Origin: Nomia melanderi
Taxonomy: Eukaryota > Arthropoda > Insecta > Hymenoptera > Halictidae
DNA length: 64,000 nt
Reading direction: 5' to 3'
Assembly (NCBI RefSeq): GCF_051020985.1
Contig: NC_135000.1
Location: 24,210,784 to 24,274,783 of the forward strand
Shown piece by piece: positions 1 to 13,100 of this stretch. Both the position numbers and the translations under genes were made by a program. The notes beneath the pieces were generated by a model. The model saw only the letters and a list, made by a program, of their open reading frames with translations, was not told the origin of the DNA and ran no database searches. The first letter of the stretch is position 1, and every line of letters begins with the position of its first letter.

Positions 1-1125
1 TTAAATACTTGACACGTGAATTTCTATAACACGCGACCGGGATCTGGGTCAAATTTTCGGTGAGAATCGGAGTTATTGGATTCCGGGAGATTGAAATCGC
101 AGACGGGAATGTTCCTAAGAGAATGTCTTGGTAATCGAAGTTCAGCCTGAGCGGGTTAAACAATGAAAGGTCGATAATGTTTCCTTAATATTCCACGTGA
201 GTCATCTAACGAGGAAGTAAGTAATCAATAGACTGAAATTCACTGCGATCATTGCGAGGACAACAAAGCGTCCTTCAATCTCGTTCATCGGAGGAGCAGA
301 GGGTAAAGGTACAATGACGCCACGGGCGGACTATTTTTCTTTATTCGACGCGGAACCATCAAATTTCTCGGCGGCGGCATGATTAATTTACCCGCGCCGC
401 ATGGGTCGGGATTCCTCGGGGCAGCTCGCACGATGGCGCAACTTTTCCGTGGTCTAAATTGCATTTGGCACCCGACAGTAGCCGCTGTCGGATCGAAGTG
501 AACGTAAACTGGCCTCGGCCGGATTTTCCATCGGCCGATTCGTGGCCGAACTCGGACACGGGCCTCGGAAACGAACGTGCGGGAATATACACAACGGGAT
601 TCTGATTCTGCTCGAGGTGGAATTGAGCAGCTTCCAGACCATCTGTCCATTTCCTCGGAGAGTGCTCCCGTTCGCCTCGGGGAGCCGGTCAGAGCAACGT
701 GCCGTGCCGTGCTGCGTCGTACCGTGCCGGCTGCCGTTCCGAATCGAAGCCAGGTCAAAGCCGTGATCTCTTTCTCTCCTTTCGCTCTCTATTCCTCGTT
801 CGCCCTCGCCCCTGTTTCCCTCCTTCAATTTTTTCTCGGACTCTCCTCTTTTTCTGTCTTCCGATGGTATCGGTGGAGAGACCCTGCGAATCCGAGAGAA
901 ACATCCCGGAGAAATTCGGCAATCATTTCGCTCACGGTCCACATTGCCGCCCTATTTCCGCTCCACCGTTACCTCTGTTTTTCCAAACGGAACAGGTACT
1001 TCGCCGCGAGCCTCGCATTTCAGGCATTTCTCTCTGAGCTCTCCAGCTCCGATGTTGCATCTTTGGCAGGTTGTTCGAAACTTTGAACCGCGATGTTTCC
1101 GAATCGTTGCCGTCCTCCACCGCCA

Positions 1126-1171
1126 ATTCCCTCCCTCTCTCTCTCTCTCTATCTCTCTCTTTCTCCCTCGG
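1126..1171. repeat. CT-rich microsatellite tract
   Basis: A run of CT dinucleotides with a few interruptions (A, TTT, CCC), giving a pure pyrimidine tract on the + strand. It resembles the GAGA-type simple repeats common in insect introns. No gene function is implied. It contributes a Ser/Leu-rich stretch to accidental open frames. Confidence 0.8.
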
Positions 1172-4100
1172 CTCGCAATCTCATCAGAGAACGGCGTTGT
1201 TTCGTGCGGTCGCCACGGAGCATCCGTGAACGACTCCGCCGTCGAATCGCAAGCGGCGCGATCGGGAACACTCGGATAACACCGTGAAACGAGAACCGAG
1301 TGTAATCGGCGTGTTCGAGGCGAGATTATCGTAAGCCTTCGCCCGTCCGATTCCGATCGTCCTCTCGCCCGCCTCCCCACCGGCTGCTTACACGGTGGAC
1401 TGCTCATTTCACGCGATGAAAGCGCCATTCACCTGGAGGGAATCCCGGCTAGACCGGAGCTTCAAAGGGAGCCACGGACCGCTCGAATCGAACGAATTTA
1501 AGCGGTGGTCAAACCGCCGGTACGAATGGGAATCGCAATCGAGTCCCGTCGAAAGAAAATTAACGCGCGTTAAGCGAGACTAGACTATCGGATCCTCCAA
1601 CTCCTCGCGCGAGGACGCGGTCCGGATCGTTAAGTAATTACTCGCGGTCGACTAGAACGTCCAGTTCCTCCTACTTATTTACCTCGGGAATGTTAAATAC
1701 GGGATGACGAGGAAACAAGAAAGAAGAACGTGAATCGATTAGGTACTCCTGTTTGTCGAAGCAAAATGCTTTCGAAAGTTAGCGATCTCGAGTATTTTTG
1801 GATGGAATCGTTTGAAACGTGACAGCAGCTAACGAGATTACTTCAATCACTGTATACATCCACAGTCAAATTTGTCCAGAGTGTACATTATGTACGAGTT
1901 GAGTGGAAAGACGTGTAGCTTGAATTATTTAACAATTGAATAATACATACGCTTAACGTAGGCGCCGGTGTTATTGAAATCAACATGAACGTCTCCGAAA
2001 CGTGTAATTCCTGTTAGCGGTGCACCCTATAAAGATTAAAATATTAATCCAATAAAGAAGGCGCCGGGAATATTTACGAACGCCGATCGCGTAGGAATTT
2101 TATCGCATTGTTTCCAGAAAAATAAACTACCCGCGCGCGTCCGAGATCGCAGGGGTCACGGGCGAAGTGAATCGGTGTGTGCTTCGGAGTCGTTACATGA
2201 ATCAAAGTCAACGCGAATCGCTGAAAAATAATATTTACGAACTCTGGAATCCGTTAAATCGTCGGGTTCCATAAATCCAGTATTAAATTCAAGTCGTTCC
2301 GCGGTGCCCGAGTCGAGTATCTTGTTACCTTACGACTTCGGGGGTTAGCGCGCTGTCTGTCAGCGCGACCTCGGTAGCCTATTCGGTGTCAAAACGGCGT
2401 TCTAGCACCGCGAGCCGGCTGCCCGTGGAACGAGGAAGTCGTAACGAAACGGTGCGAAGGTGATCGAACCCGCGTGAACGCATAATTGCAAAACGCCGCG
2501 GCGGTTTTCGATCTTTTAACGGTTAATCCGAACGGCGGAAGATCGGAACGGCCTCTCCTCCAATGGCCGGCCGCGTTCCGGCCGGTCATCCTCGTTGCCC
2601 GCGCATCCCCCGCCCCCTCGTGGCGTGCACTTTATCCCACGACGTACCATCCGGCGCTGCTTTACGGCCGAATAAAATAGAAAGCCGCAAAAAAATGGCG
2701 TCGGTCGGCTCTTTTACGGTGTACGCACGATCCTGATTCAATCCTCGGACGATGGGCTCGTCGCATCTCCCCGCCCCCCGGCGCGACATCCACGTCGAGG
2801 GACATCAGGTGGCTGACGAGTGCATGTGCACGCACACACCTATCCCGGGCTGGTTCCCTTCGGTTACGAGGTCGCGGGGGGAAGCTGCGTGATGGCGCTC
2901 GCTCGCTCGTCCTCTCTCGCCGCGTCACAGGCAATCGGCTTTGCCCCGTGGTTTTTCGAGGCGAGAGCCGGGGCCGAGGCGACGTGGCAGGCTTAATTTA
3001 TGTCGCTTAAAAATGCAAATACCGACGATTTGTCTTCGAGGAGTCGTGGCCGGCGGACGCGACGCGACGCGACGGTTGCCCGGACGGCGACGATCGCCCG
3101 TAGAAAAGGGCGCACTGGAAAAGATTCGTCCCGGGGAAAGCGCGTCGACAAAGGAGGGGAATTTCTTTAATTAATCCCCGGCAGCCTGTCGACTTCTTTC
3201 AGCCGGCTCGATCCCTTTCCGAGTGAGTCGCCACGATGATCCCGCTGCTCGAAGCATCGCCGTCGATCCCTCCCGGTGCTCGCCCTCCTGTGTATACGTT
3301 TCACCTCCCCACGCCACTTAGGTGGTCCGGACGCGTGCAGTCATTTTTTAAAAGAGTTTTCAGTCGAGCGCGCACCGGCTCGCGCGAGCTTTTATTCTTC
3401 ATTATGTCCGGCTATTCGTCTTCGGCCGTGCTGCTCCTTTTCACGTGCGCGGGTCCTTCTCGCGGCGAGCCGCGCGCAGATTTTCGAACGAGCTCTCCAT
3501 TCCTCTCTCCTTCTCGCTCCTCCACGCCGACGCGATGGAATTTCGTTCTCACGGTCGCTTTCGTCGCGGACCGCGTTCAGGGAAACGAATGGATCGCGAT
3601 AAGGGGAACGGTGTTTCAATTTGCGGCGCACGAGACGGAAGATTGCCGCGATCGCGGCCGGCCAACGTCGCGTCTTAATCTGTACTCGCTGCAAACGCGT
3701 TCGATAATTAATGAAACGTTCTGCTTCTCGCGGGACGATCCACGGTCTGAGGTTCGATGCATTTTTAACTGGCACGGTCATCGTCGAGGGCTCGCGTCGT
3801 CCCCTTGAAATAAAAATTAGGGGAAAAACGGCAGAGTCGGGTGGCGCTAAGGAACGCTGCCGCTGAGGAGTTGGATTAAGATTAAAAATTAATCTTTCAG
3901 GAGGGTCTCCCTCGCAGACGGGAGCGGCGATTCCGGGATTTTTCTAATTGCTGACAAACATAAAGCGATTAGAAGCGGACCGACCCGGCACAGGGGGGGA
4001 AAAAAAGGATATCGTTGTGCCCCAGCTGGCGCGGCCGGTAACGCGAAATTAAACCGTGACTTGTGAATTTATGTAACGCGAAAATTATGTGAGCACCGTG

Positions 4101-5162
4101 AACGGAACGGTATCGCCCGGAACAAGGGAAGCCCCGGTTAGGAGGGAAGATATTGGTGGAAACAGAATTCCGAGCCCCTGCCTCGTCGCGACGGTAACTG
4201 TTTAATTATGTAATCGCGAATTTACATAGTTGGCCGCGTCGTGTGGTTCTTCTCCCTTCTGTTCGACGGCAGCTAACCGCGCGCGCGGAAGAAATACTGA
4301 AACAGAATTTTCATTCGAACCTCGTCGAGCGTGTTCGCCGTTCTACCGCGGTTTTTGCCGGCATATGGGCCGCAGGTTTGCACTTTGATCGCGTACACCG
4401 TGCCTTTTTGCGTGGGAAAACGTTGCAATTTATCACCGCGGCCTCCTTTCTTCGCCGCTTCTAATGACTATATTGTTCGCAGCGGTAACCATTTTCCCCG
4501 CGAATTCTCCTTTTATAGTTTACATACATTCAACGAGGAGACGCGAGTTGTTCGGGGTGTAATTTGTTGAGCGAGTAATTCAGTTTGATTGAAAAATGAG
4601 GAAGAATAGAATGCTGAGAATGGCACGGGGTAACGTGTTCCTGAAGAATAGAGATTCTTTAGAAAAATAGCCGTCGTTTTTAAAGTCATCCAGACCCACT
4701 CTCACGAACGAAGTTTCGGTTGCCCTTCCGACCACGGCGCCGCGTTGACGAATAAGCCGCGCACGCTGAAGCGTCGGCCATTCGTCAGGCAGAATTCTAC
4801 GAAACGGTGGTGTAAATTAGTGTGTACGAGACAATCCGCGGGGACCGTTGCGCCGGCCGCATTGTGTTATTTTTTGAGACACCGCCGCGGCGAGGTAAAC
4901 GAAATTACGAACAATTTATAATTGCCGGTGGCCACGGGCGGCGTTGCATAGACGAGGGTGGAAGGCGCGGCGGGAAAAAGAGAACGCCGAGCGGACGGCA
5001 GTTGTTTCCCAACGAGAACGAAATTACAAGTGTTACCCTCGCAATGTGAACTCAACGGCCATCGAAATTATTCCTCGCTCGCGTAGTCGCGCCCCTCGTC
5101 TTGCCCTTTTCATTAATTCTCATTGTTCCCTAATCCTCTCTGCCGCTTCCCGCGATGCCACT

Positions 5163-5255
5163 AATTATTAAAAACGAGAAAGAAGGCGAGGGAGAAGAAG
5201 AACAGAATGGAAGGGAGAAAGTGAAAGGGGGACAGAGAAGGAAAATCCGAAGAGA
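5163..5255. repeat. Purine-rich tract
   Basis: About 90 bases that are almost entirely A and G on the + strand, with repeated GAGAA, GAAGAAG and GGGAG words. It is not a strict microsatellite. Similar tracts of both polarities recur through the window. Confidence 0.6.
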
Positions 5256-6040
5256 ACTTTACACCGGCGAGTTCAGCGTAATACAATTCTAGGTCACGTA
5301 TTAATCTGCAAACGTTCTGCGATTAACCTTAACGCACTTAATACCAGAACTCGTTAACGTCATCTTCCAGAACAATTCGATAAATCTCGAATTTCGTGAA
5401 AGCCTTTACGAAAGATGTATCTAGATCGTAACGCAATAACCGTAAGAAAAAAAAGAAACTGAATTGTCGCGAGGACACACGGTCCAACTCGAAATCCATT
5501 AATGTCGTCGACGTCGGGGATTCGACGTAAACCAGTTTCACAATTTGCTACTGCTGTGCCACGACTCATTGATCACAGATTCCCGGAATCCGCCGCGGGC
5601 GGGTCGCCGAAAGCGAGAACACGGGGATCGCAGGCAGTTTCCCGTAATGGCCCTCAAAAGACGCGAGTCGAGTGAAGTTTAAAGAGACCTCCGATCCCTT
5701 CAGATATTCGACCAATAACGTCCCACGGCTGCCGCGCGCGCGGCTTGTATACCGACTGTCGGAGAAATCGTGGGGGTGGCGGAATCTTTATCGATGGCCC
5801 GGAGTCGTCCTCTCTTCACTGGCCGTGTGTACCTCTAGTCCGGTCCTCCTCCCGTTCGTTTGAAAAGCAATACAAACGCCTCGAGCTGGCCTCGCCGCTT
5901 CTTTCTCCGTTCCTTTCGCCGGCTCCGGGCCGATAGAACGCGACAAGGGAAATCGAAAGAAACAGGCAAAAGGCAGATCGTCTCATAAAGTGCCGCAATT
6001 TCCGGCAGCCACAGCGAACCGAGAACACCGTTCAACGGGC

Positions 6041-6962
6041 TTAACCCTCCCGCGTATTTTAAATCGCGACTCATTTCCCTCGAATACTTCTCCCCGACGT
6101 GGTTCGAGGCGATTTTCTATGGGAGCCGGATCCGCTCGACCCTCGCACTCTCGTTACCAGATGTTTCATCCTGTAAACGATTTTCGTCGAAATTTCGTCC
6201 TACGGAAGATGGATCGGTACGTTCGGTAGACTTAGCTCGAGAGCTGCGTGATGAATGAACAGGCATCTCTTTGGTCACGTACTTTCAAGTGGCTGCTCAT
6301 CTTTGGCCCAAGTTTTTGCCTCGCGAGACAGTCTTGGAATATAAAGCGGAGCACTCAGGAGATGTTTCTCTTCGTTTCCTGGCTTGACGGATGGCGTCTC
6401 GAATTTCGATCCCGGTCTGTCAGGATTTTACAAACACGTTGCCCGCGGTTTTTACGAGAACTCGCAGGTTCTGGAATTGTGTTTATTACGCGGTCGGACG
6501 TCCAGTCGCACACGGCCGGCCGATCCTCCCGGCGGAATTCTACTCGTAGTCGCTGGACGCGTTTGACGAGCGTCCATAAAATTCCCTCAAAATCGTAAGT
6601 AATTTATTTAACGAAACGGAGGAGCCGAAGTCGAGATTTATCATACTTATTACTCTTTTATCCCTCATTCATCTTTTAGATCCTAACAAAATTTGGTTCG
6701 CGCAATATATCATCGTTAAAATTCATTCAAGTCCGGGCCAAGAATAGCGTCGCGCCCATACATAGCGCATCAAAATATTAATAAAGCATCGTTACGTTCC
6801 GCGTTGCGTTCATTTACAATTCCCACGTTCATCGCGCAGCGAACCTCGCCGTGTCCCGGGCATTACAAATAAATTAGCAAAGTCTCCTCCGCGAGAGTAG
6901 TTGAATTAAACGCGAGTTTAAGAATGAAATACCGGGAACGGTTCGCCGCGGGAAGGGGTTAA
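6041..6962. mobile_element. Possible degraded TTAA-flanked element (weak)
   Basis: The left edge reads TTAACCCTCCCGCG (from 6041). The right edge, read on the opposite strand from 6962, is TTAACCCCTTCCCGCG. Both start with the TTAA target followed by CCC that is typical of piggyBac-type insertions, and they match except for a 2-nt gap. The enclosed 914 bp has no transposase frame. The background is rich in CCCGCG, so a chance pairing is quite possible. This is weaker than the elements at 16.5 and 39.8 kb. Confidence 0.2.
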
Positions 6963-7572
6963 AATGTGTAAATGGAGTCGAACAATTCCGGGAAACGCCA
7001 GCAGGTTCGTGATTCCGAGGGCGAATCCTCATTCCGTCGATTCGTCGAGGTTGTTCGGGCGAACGTGGAACCGCGCTCCAGCATTTTCATCCCGGCGCCG
7101 CGCCGGTGCCCGTTGCGACGACCCGTCTCCCTTTCACGGGTCGACGCTGGACTCTCGGTGCTGCTCGAAACGAGCCCGGGACTTAATGTCGTAATTAAAA
7201 TGCACATGGTAAGCTGCCGCCACGCCGTTGTCCCGCGGCAACGGCTAAACGAGACGAGCCGTTCCACAAGCGAGCGCGCAGGAGGAGGACACGCGGTTCA
7301 GAGGGAGAGACCCGGAGGCGGGCGGACCCTCCGCGACCATCTAATACTCCCTTGGCGGGGGCCGACCCTCGAGAAATATTATAATGCTCGGGGTATTTGT
7401 CCCGGCGTTCACGAATGAAAGGGATCAAACGTGTTCGTCTGGCGCGAACCGGGAGCTTTCAGCCTCGAAAAGAAGCACTCTCGCGGGCCCCTTTTTTCTT
7501 CCTTCCGTTTCTGTCGCGGGAAATCGTGCTCGCGTAACGTGTAATTAAACGATACCTCCGGCGATTAAAGGA

Positions 7573-7599
7573 GTCGTCGTCGACGTCGCCGACGACGAC
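7573..7599. repeat. GTC/GAC inverted repeat
   Basis: Ten-base perfect arms GTCGTCGTCG and CGACGACGAC are separated by seven bases. The arms are themselves trinucleotide-like, so this is probably a simple-sequence effect rather than a selected hairpin. Confidence 0.6.
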
Positions 7600-9589
7600 G
7601 GCGACGGGGGGAAGGGAGCGGTAGGGATTCATCGCGTACGGTCCTCCGCGATCGTCGTCCCCTCGGTAACGAGGAGTTCGCGTGAAATATCGCGACGCCC
7701 GAGCCATTTGTTCGTGCGCGCGGCGCTCGGCCATTTCACCGACGGAGAACTCCTCGGGGATTTCTTTCGTGCCCGTTTCGCGCCGCGCTGCTTTCCTCTG
7801 TTCAAGGGAAACTATTAATCGCGAGCGCGTTTTTAATTTCGCGAAAAAATCAGTCCGTTACGGAAACCGTGTTGGCCGCGCGAGGTAAAGTCCCGCCGGT
7901 TCCTCGAAGCGTTTCCTGTCGCCGCGGCCGCGTGCAAACTTCTTGTAAAGCCGCCGCCCGTGGGAAGCTGTTGTTTGCCCGAAAGCGACAGGCCTGGATT
8001 TCCGTGATGGGGAACTTCTAGCCCGGGGTTCGCTCGCGTGACACACTTTTCCACGCTCCTTTGACACTTTGCGCTTCCGTAGATCGCCACGCGAAGATAC
8101 CGACACTCTCCTCGCCCTTCGGCCCTTCCAGCGGCCCTCTTTCGCCCGATCCGCGTTCCGAACTCATTACGCGCACGTGATGGTTCCGCGACAGGGATAA
8201 TGTCGAGGGGAATACCGTTGCGTTTCGGTCGTAACTTTTGATTCCATTCGATCGACCGACCATCGACGGAACAAACAACAGTCTGGCTCGTAATTTTGCT
8301 TATTGAAGGTAAAGATTTGACTTTCCACATTTATTATGCATCGCCTGACGGTGGAATTAAATTTCCCGAACGTTTTTAACCGGTACTTGTCGTATTTCCG
8401 CTTGCGAGAATTGGAAATCATTTGCATACTTCGATTACTTTTTTATACGCTCAATGTAGATTTTTCTCGTTTTTTTTCCTCGATTTATTTTCGAGTATTT
8501 CGAAATTTTTCGGTGCAGATTAAAAACAACGCGGTATAAAAAAACTCGGTTCAAATTAAGAACAAAGGGCTGCGGTTGTCGCGCTGGTGCACATCCAACT
8601 ATTTGAATGAATTGACTACTGTACCTGTAGCGGAAGGATTGGGGTCAGTGATTTCGATCGAAAAAAAGAAACAAGTCGTTCGATATCAACTGGCGAGAAG
8701 GGCCCGAGAGGAGGTAACGATAACGTACGAACAATGGGAATGGAGGTGATTAAATAATCCAACGTTTAACCTTTCATAGAACGATACTGGCCGATCCGCC
8801 TCATAAAAATACATACATTTGTTGCCTATTTACGAGCAGTAAAAAAGTAACTAACCTGCCCCAAATCATCATTTATTATTGCTACACGGCACAGGTAAAA
8901 TGTTCAGGATTTAAAAAAAAAAAACACTTTAAAAAAGTGACGCGAATGGCGACTGTCTCGTACAATATACAACACCGTTCTCTTGTCCCAATCGTCATCC
9001 CGGTAGCCTGAAAATCGAAACACCGTCGCCTGGTCCGTGCCTCTTTCCGATCCACCGCATTTCCCGTGCGTCGGGACGCGCGCACGAACACGCGCACCGG
9101 CTGGCTAGCTGGTGAAAATTGATACTCAATTTAAACTCCTTATATAACAGGATGCACGTACTCGTAGCCCGACTGCCCGGTAGGTACGAGTCACGTACAG
9201 ATATGAAGGTGAAAGGAGACCATGATAGACGAACAGGAAGAGGTTCTGACAAAGAGCGCAGTCGGCCGGACGGAGACAGAGCGGCGGGGATGTTGACTCG
9301 CGGAGAGGATGAAAACGCAATCGATCTCTCATCTATTGCATTACCCGATCACGTTTTATGCGCGCTCATCTCCATCGATCTCTTATCTCTCTTAGTCTCC
9401 CCCCAGCATCTCCCTCTCCTCATTTCCTCGGCTACGTGGATAACCATACGCGGAAGGAACCGGGGGGGGGGTGGGGTGCGCGGCTGGCGTTCGCGGCCGG
9501 CGTTGTCGGCGGAGCTGGAGGAAAAGGGAGAACAACGAAGAGGGAAAGAGAGCGGAAGAGGGAACACGCCGGTTCGAATGGTCAACCGC

Positions 9590-9652
9590 TACGTGACTGG
9601 AAACTGCCTGTCCAATTTACGATTACACATTACGTGACGATAAAGACTACGA
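9590..9652 (+). repeat. Diverged direct repeat R1, copy 1
   Basis: This copy begins TACGTGACTGGAAA, continues after a variable 12-nt spacer with TTTACGATTAC, then CATTACG, then GAC, and ends ACTACGA. The same words in the same order recur at 10049-10113. On the + strand the second half reads Q-F-T-I-T-H-Y-V-T in one frame. The first half reads Y-V-T-G-N in a different frame, because this copy has 2 more spacer nucleotides than copy 2. It ends about 280 bp before the CTG repeat. Function is unknown. It could be a duplicated regulatory block, a transposon remnant or a fragment of former coding sequence. Confidence 0.6.
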
Positions 9653-9929
9653 ATCCCGGCCGGACGACGAGAGCGCGGCCGGGGTGTGACGAGGGTAGAT
9701 TATAACGCCGGCCGCGGTCGTTAACGTTCGTACCGCTTTGGACAACACGATCGGAAACGGTTTCACCTCCTACGCCGGCTGCGAAGTGTCGCGTGATCTC
9801 GTAACCGTGGATTCCTTCTCGCCTTTTTCTAACCGGCCGCCTAGCTACCTGCGGAAGCGACGAGTAAGCATGTTTCCCGGAGGTTGTTCGCTCGACGGTT
9901 TCCAAGGCTTCTGCTGCCGTCGACGCTGG

Positions 9930-9930
<1 letters not shown>

Positions 9931-9958
<28 letters not shown>
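9931..9958. repeat. CTG/CAG trinucleotide repeat
   Basis: About nine uninterrupted TGC units lie between the two R1 copies. Depending on frame it would give Leu, Cys or Ala on + and Ser, Gln or Ala on -. A 195-codon minus-strand frame (9845-10432) runs through it with a run of ten Ser, but nothing else supports translation. Likely an ordinary, length-polymorphic microsatellite. Confidence 0.9.
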
Positions 9959-9960
<2 letters not shown>

Positions 9961-10048
9961 AAACCACGTTGGTAGCACGAACCCGCAGAGAAGAGGGAGA
10001 ACAGATTCTCCCGGTCGGCGAGGCGCGCCGCTCCGAACGGACTTCCCG

Positions 10049-10113
10049 TACGTGACTGGAAATCTTGGCCAGTTTACGATTACCCATTACGCGACAGGAC
10101 CACGAACTACGAG
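10049..10113 (+). repeat. Diverged direct repeat R1, copy 2
   Basis: This is the partner of 9590-9652, 459 bp downstream in the same orientation. The first 14 bases are identical. The second half differs from copy 1 by four substitutions across CARTTTACGATTACNCATTACGYGACR. In the frame that reads Y-V-T-G-N-L-G-Q-F-T-I-T-H-Y-A-T-G, three of those four differences, plus one in the first half, fall at third codon positions. That is mildly suggestive of former coding constraint. The flanking translation (Arg/Pro-rich) does not look like protein. Confidence 0.6.
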
Positions 10114-13100
10114 CGTGAAATGCACGTCCGCGGGTTCGATTCGTGGCCGGCGAAGACGACCGGGACAAGAAAGGAAGCCCGTTGTTACGGTACGAAGCTC
10201 TCTCCCTTTCTCCGTCGGCGCCCTCTTTCTCGTCCACTCTCCCGTCGTCCCTGTTTCCGTTTCTCTTTCTGCCCGGACAGCCAAGACGAACGCTCTCTCC
10301 CGATCGTTCTGGCCGACGATTTCGATGCGGGAAGTTCGTTCGTGGCCTTCCGCCCGCGAACACACTCCATTCCCTGCGATGACTCTGAATGCCTGAATTT
10401 CGACGGAATTGTGGGAACGCCGTGAGGCGCATTAAGCGACGCGCCGCCCGTATTTATCGTACCCACGACGACAGTTTCACGGAATTTGATAGTTGGACGG
10501 TTTTTACTTGGTCCCTAAGGGAATCCCGCGTCCGTACCTCCCCCATCCCCCCCGCCCCACGGTCGCACCGCGAGAGCCACTTTGCCGTGTCCCCGTTCCA
10601 CGCAAGTACCTTCCGGAGACGGTGAATCGGCGACTCCGCTGCCCGTGAAATTGTATAAACTGCTTGGAAGCGATGCCACCGACGGATTCCTTCGGCTTTG
10701 ATTCTCCTCGAGCCGATGAACGCGAACGACCGGGGTGTGTTATAGCACCCGTTCGGCATCACCCCGATCGTTACGATAGAAATTACAGGGTGAATCCTTT
10801 TTCCCCCGTTTTTTTGTCCTCGATAGAGCTGACCGTTGAACCCGCGCGAACTTTTCGCTCGCGGGAATTTAAAAACCCGATATTACGCACGCTCCGGGGG
10901 TCGGCGTGTTTGTCCACCCCGCCGCGCGGTAATTAAAAGAAAATCCGGCTTAATCTCCGCCTGAATTTTCCCGTCCCGCGAAGATTATTTCCGAAATGTA
11001 TTTTTCCCGCTGGGAATCCTTTAGTCTACTTTGTCGCGGCCGTTCTTTATGATTCGTATAATTCAATTTTTTGATAATCCGGCCGCGCGACGCAGTCGCG
11101 GCGCGTCGGAGAATCTCATTCCGGTTGCGTGAACTGTTAATGAAACGTGTATATATACTCTTTTGTTTCTCTTTTCGAACCAAATGCAACTTTCCAACAA
11201 TCCACCGCACCCTTTCACGGTACGTGTCGTATCACCGAAATTTAAATAAAAATTTCGCCGGGCTACGGGCGACACTCGAAGACAAGACTCCAATTAGGCG
11301 ACTGTTTTCTGGCCGATCGGCGGCGGAGCATCGCCAATTGTTTTTCGGATACAGCGGCTCCGATAAATTCGCGTTCACGGTATTGCACCGGTGTCGTTCG
11401 CGTCCGGAGGGTCACGGTTCGGCCGGGTACGCGCGAAACGCAACAAAATCCGATACGCCGTAAAAAGAGGGGTCGACAAAAAAAAAAGCGTCGCGCGCTT
11501 TGACGATGACGCCGAGTTACAGCAAGCGTTCGAATATTTCACAATTCCGCGCTCGGTTTCGGTGTCGTCCTATAAATTCGCCAGTGCGGTTCAATTTTTT
11601 TTATTTCGCGAATCTCGCGCCTCCCCCCTCCGACCTCCCGCCCGCCCTTTTATCTGTCTCGGGCGCGTTTCGCGTAATTGCGCGATTTGCGGGGACCCAC
11701 GCCAACTGCACGGTAACTTTTCAATCAATTGCTCGCGGAAGGCGTGGATCAACGAACCCGAAGCCGTGTTCTTCGCAGAGACTTCCCCTTTCATCCCGTT
11801 GCCACGAAATGTTATATATTTTAATGCAACTTTAGACACGGTGTGTAAACGTCACGCGGAACACGCTTCGGAGTTTTGAAATTGAAACACAGATACCCGG
11901 GACGAACGCGCGGAGTTCCGCGAAACGCCGCCGCGTCCCTGTATCTCCTATGCAATTCAATTTTGCTTTTTGCATTTTATATCGAGCGTTCTTTAACCTG
12001 CTTTAACCGAGGAGAATTCGTTTCGCTCGATACCCCTGCGTTTTACTGCGAGACAATATTTGCGCCGACCACGTTCCCCGCGAAGTATCGTATTTCCGAT
12101 CTTTTCCGTTAACTGTTAACCACGGCTGTGTGGTCTTTTATTACCAATGAGTTTCTTGATTTAGGATCGACGTGAAATGAAAAGAAAATTAACTGCTACA
12201 ATCAATATCGCGCCACTCCTTGAAATCCGAAAACAAAGACGGATCTCGTCGTTCAAGGTTAAAACATGGAATCCAATGAATCAACGCGCAGAAGGAATAT
12301 TTGCGGATCGCCAATTTCCCGGTTTCGAGAACCACGAAATTCGAAAGCATTTCCGAGCGACGAAAGTGCGACGGAAAATTGAGACGTCCGGTCCCTGTTT
12401 ATTGTGCAACGTGCTTACGCGAACACACGGCGGGAATTATTGAAACGACGGGTGGCGCGATGAAAAGGACAAGGGAAAACAGCGCTGGGCGGACGGCCGC
12501 GGCGGATTGAAAGGGAAGGAGAACGAAACGCGTAGCTTTGTTGTGGAACGAGCGCATCGGTCGCCGGTATTGTCCGACGGCCATAAATTTCCTCGGCAAT
12601 GGAAAACGCATTTTTCCCGCGCGCCACCGGGCCCCGACACGCGCAGGTAGATTCCTTCCCCGCAACTCTGTACCGATGTCTCTCTTTTCCCGTCCTCCGC
12701 GCACCTATTGTGCCCGCAAGCCGGCCCCTAACTTTTCGAGTCATCCCGTTCGCCACGAGGCACTAGCGCACGGTGCTCCAGAGACTTAACTTCCCGCTGC
12801 GGGATCTGCTCGGGACCGTTTTCCGGGCATTAGAGCTCCGACCGAATACGTTCTCCGTGACGACAAACTGGTACGAACCTAATGGACGATCACGTGTTTT
12901 AGCCGGTCGGATAGGAGCCGGAGGAAGAAACACCTGGGGTAATTCGCGCCAGCCCCTGAAAACGGGTTGTCCCATTTGAGGAAAATATTTAGCCCCTCTC
13001 GTCGGCTCTATGGTTCTATTATGGTCGTCGAAAGAGTAGGATCGGCGGATCGTAACTCGTGATGGATCTCCGAGGGGAAAATATCGTAGCCATTGTGGCT

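Noticed and set aside
10128..10152. GGGTTCGATTCG as a tRNA T-arm
   Set aside because: The flanking bases do not form a T stem, and no cloverleaf is found upstream.
9845..10432. 195-codon minus-strand frame with poly-Ser
   Set aside because: The Ser run is the CTG microsatellite, and the rest is Arg-rich without a recognisable motif.
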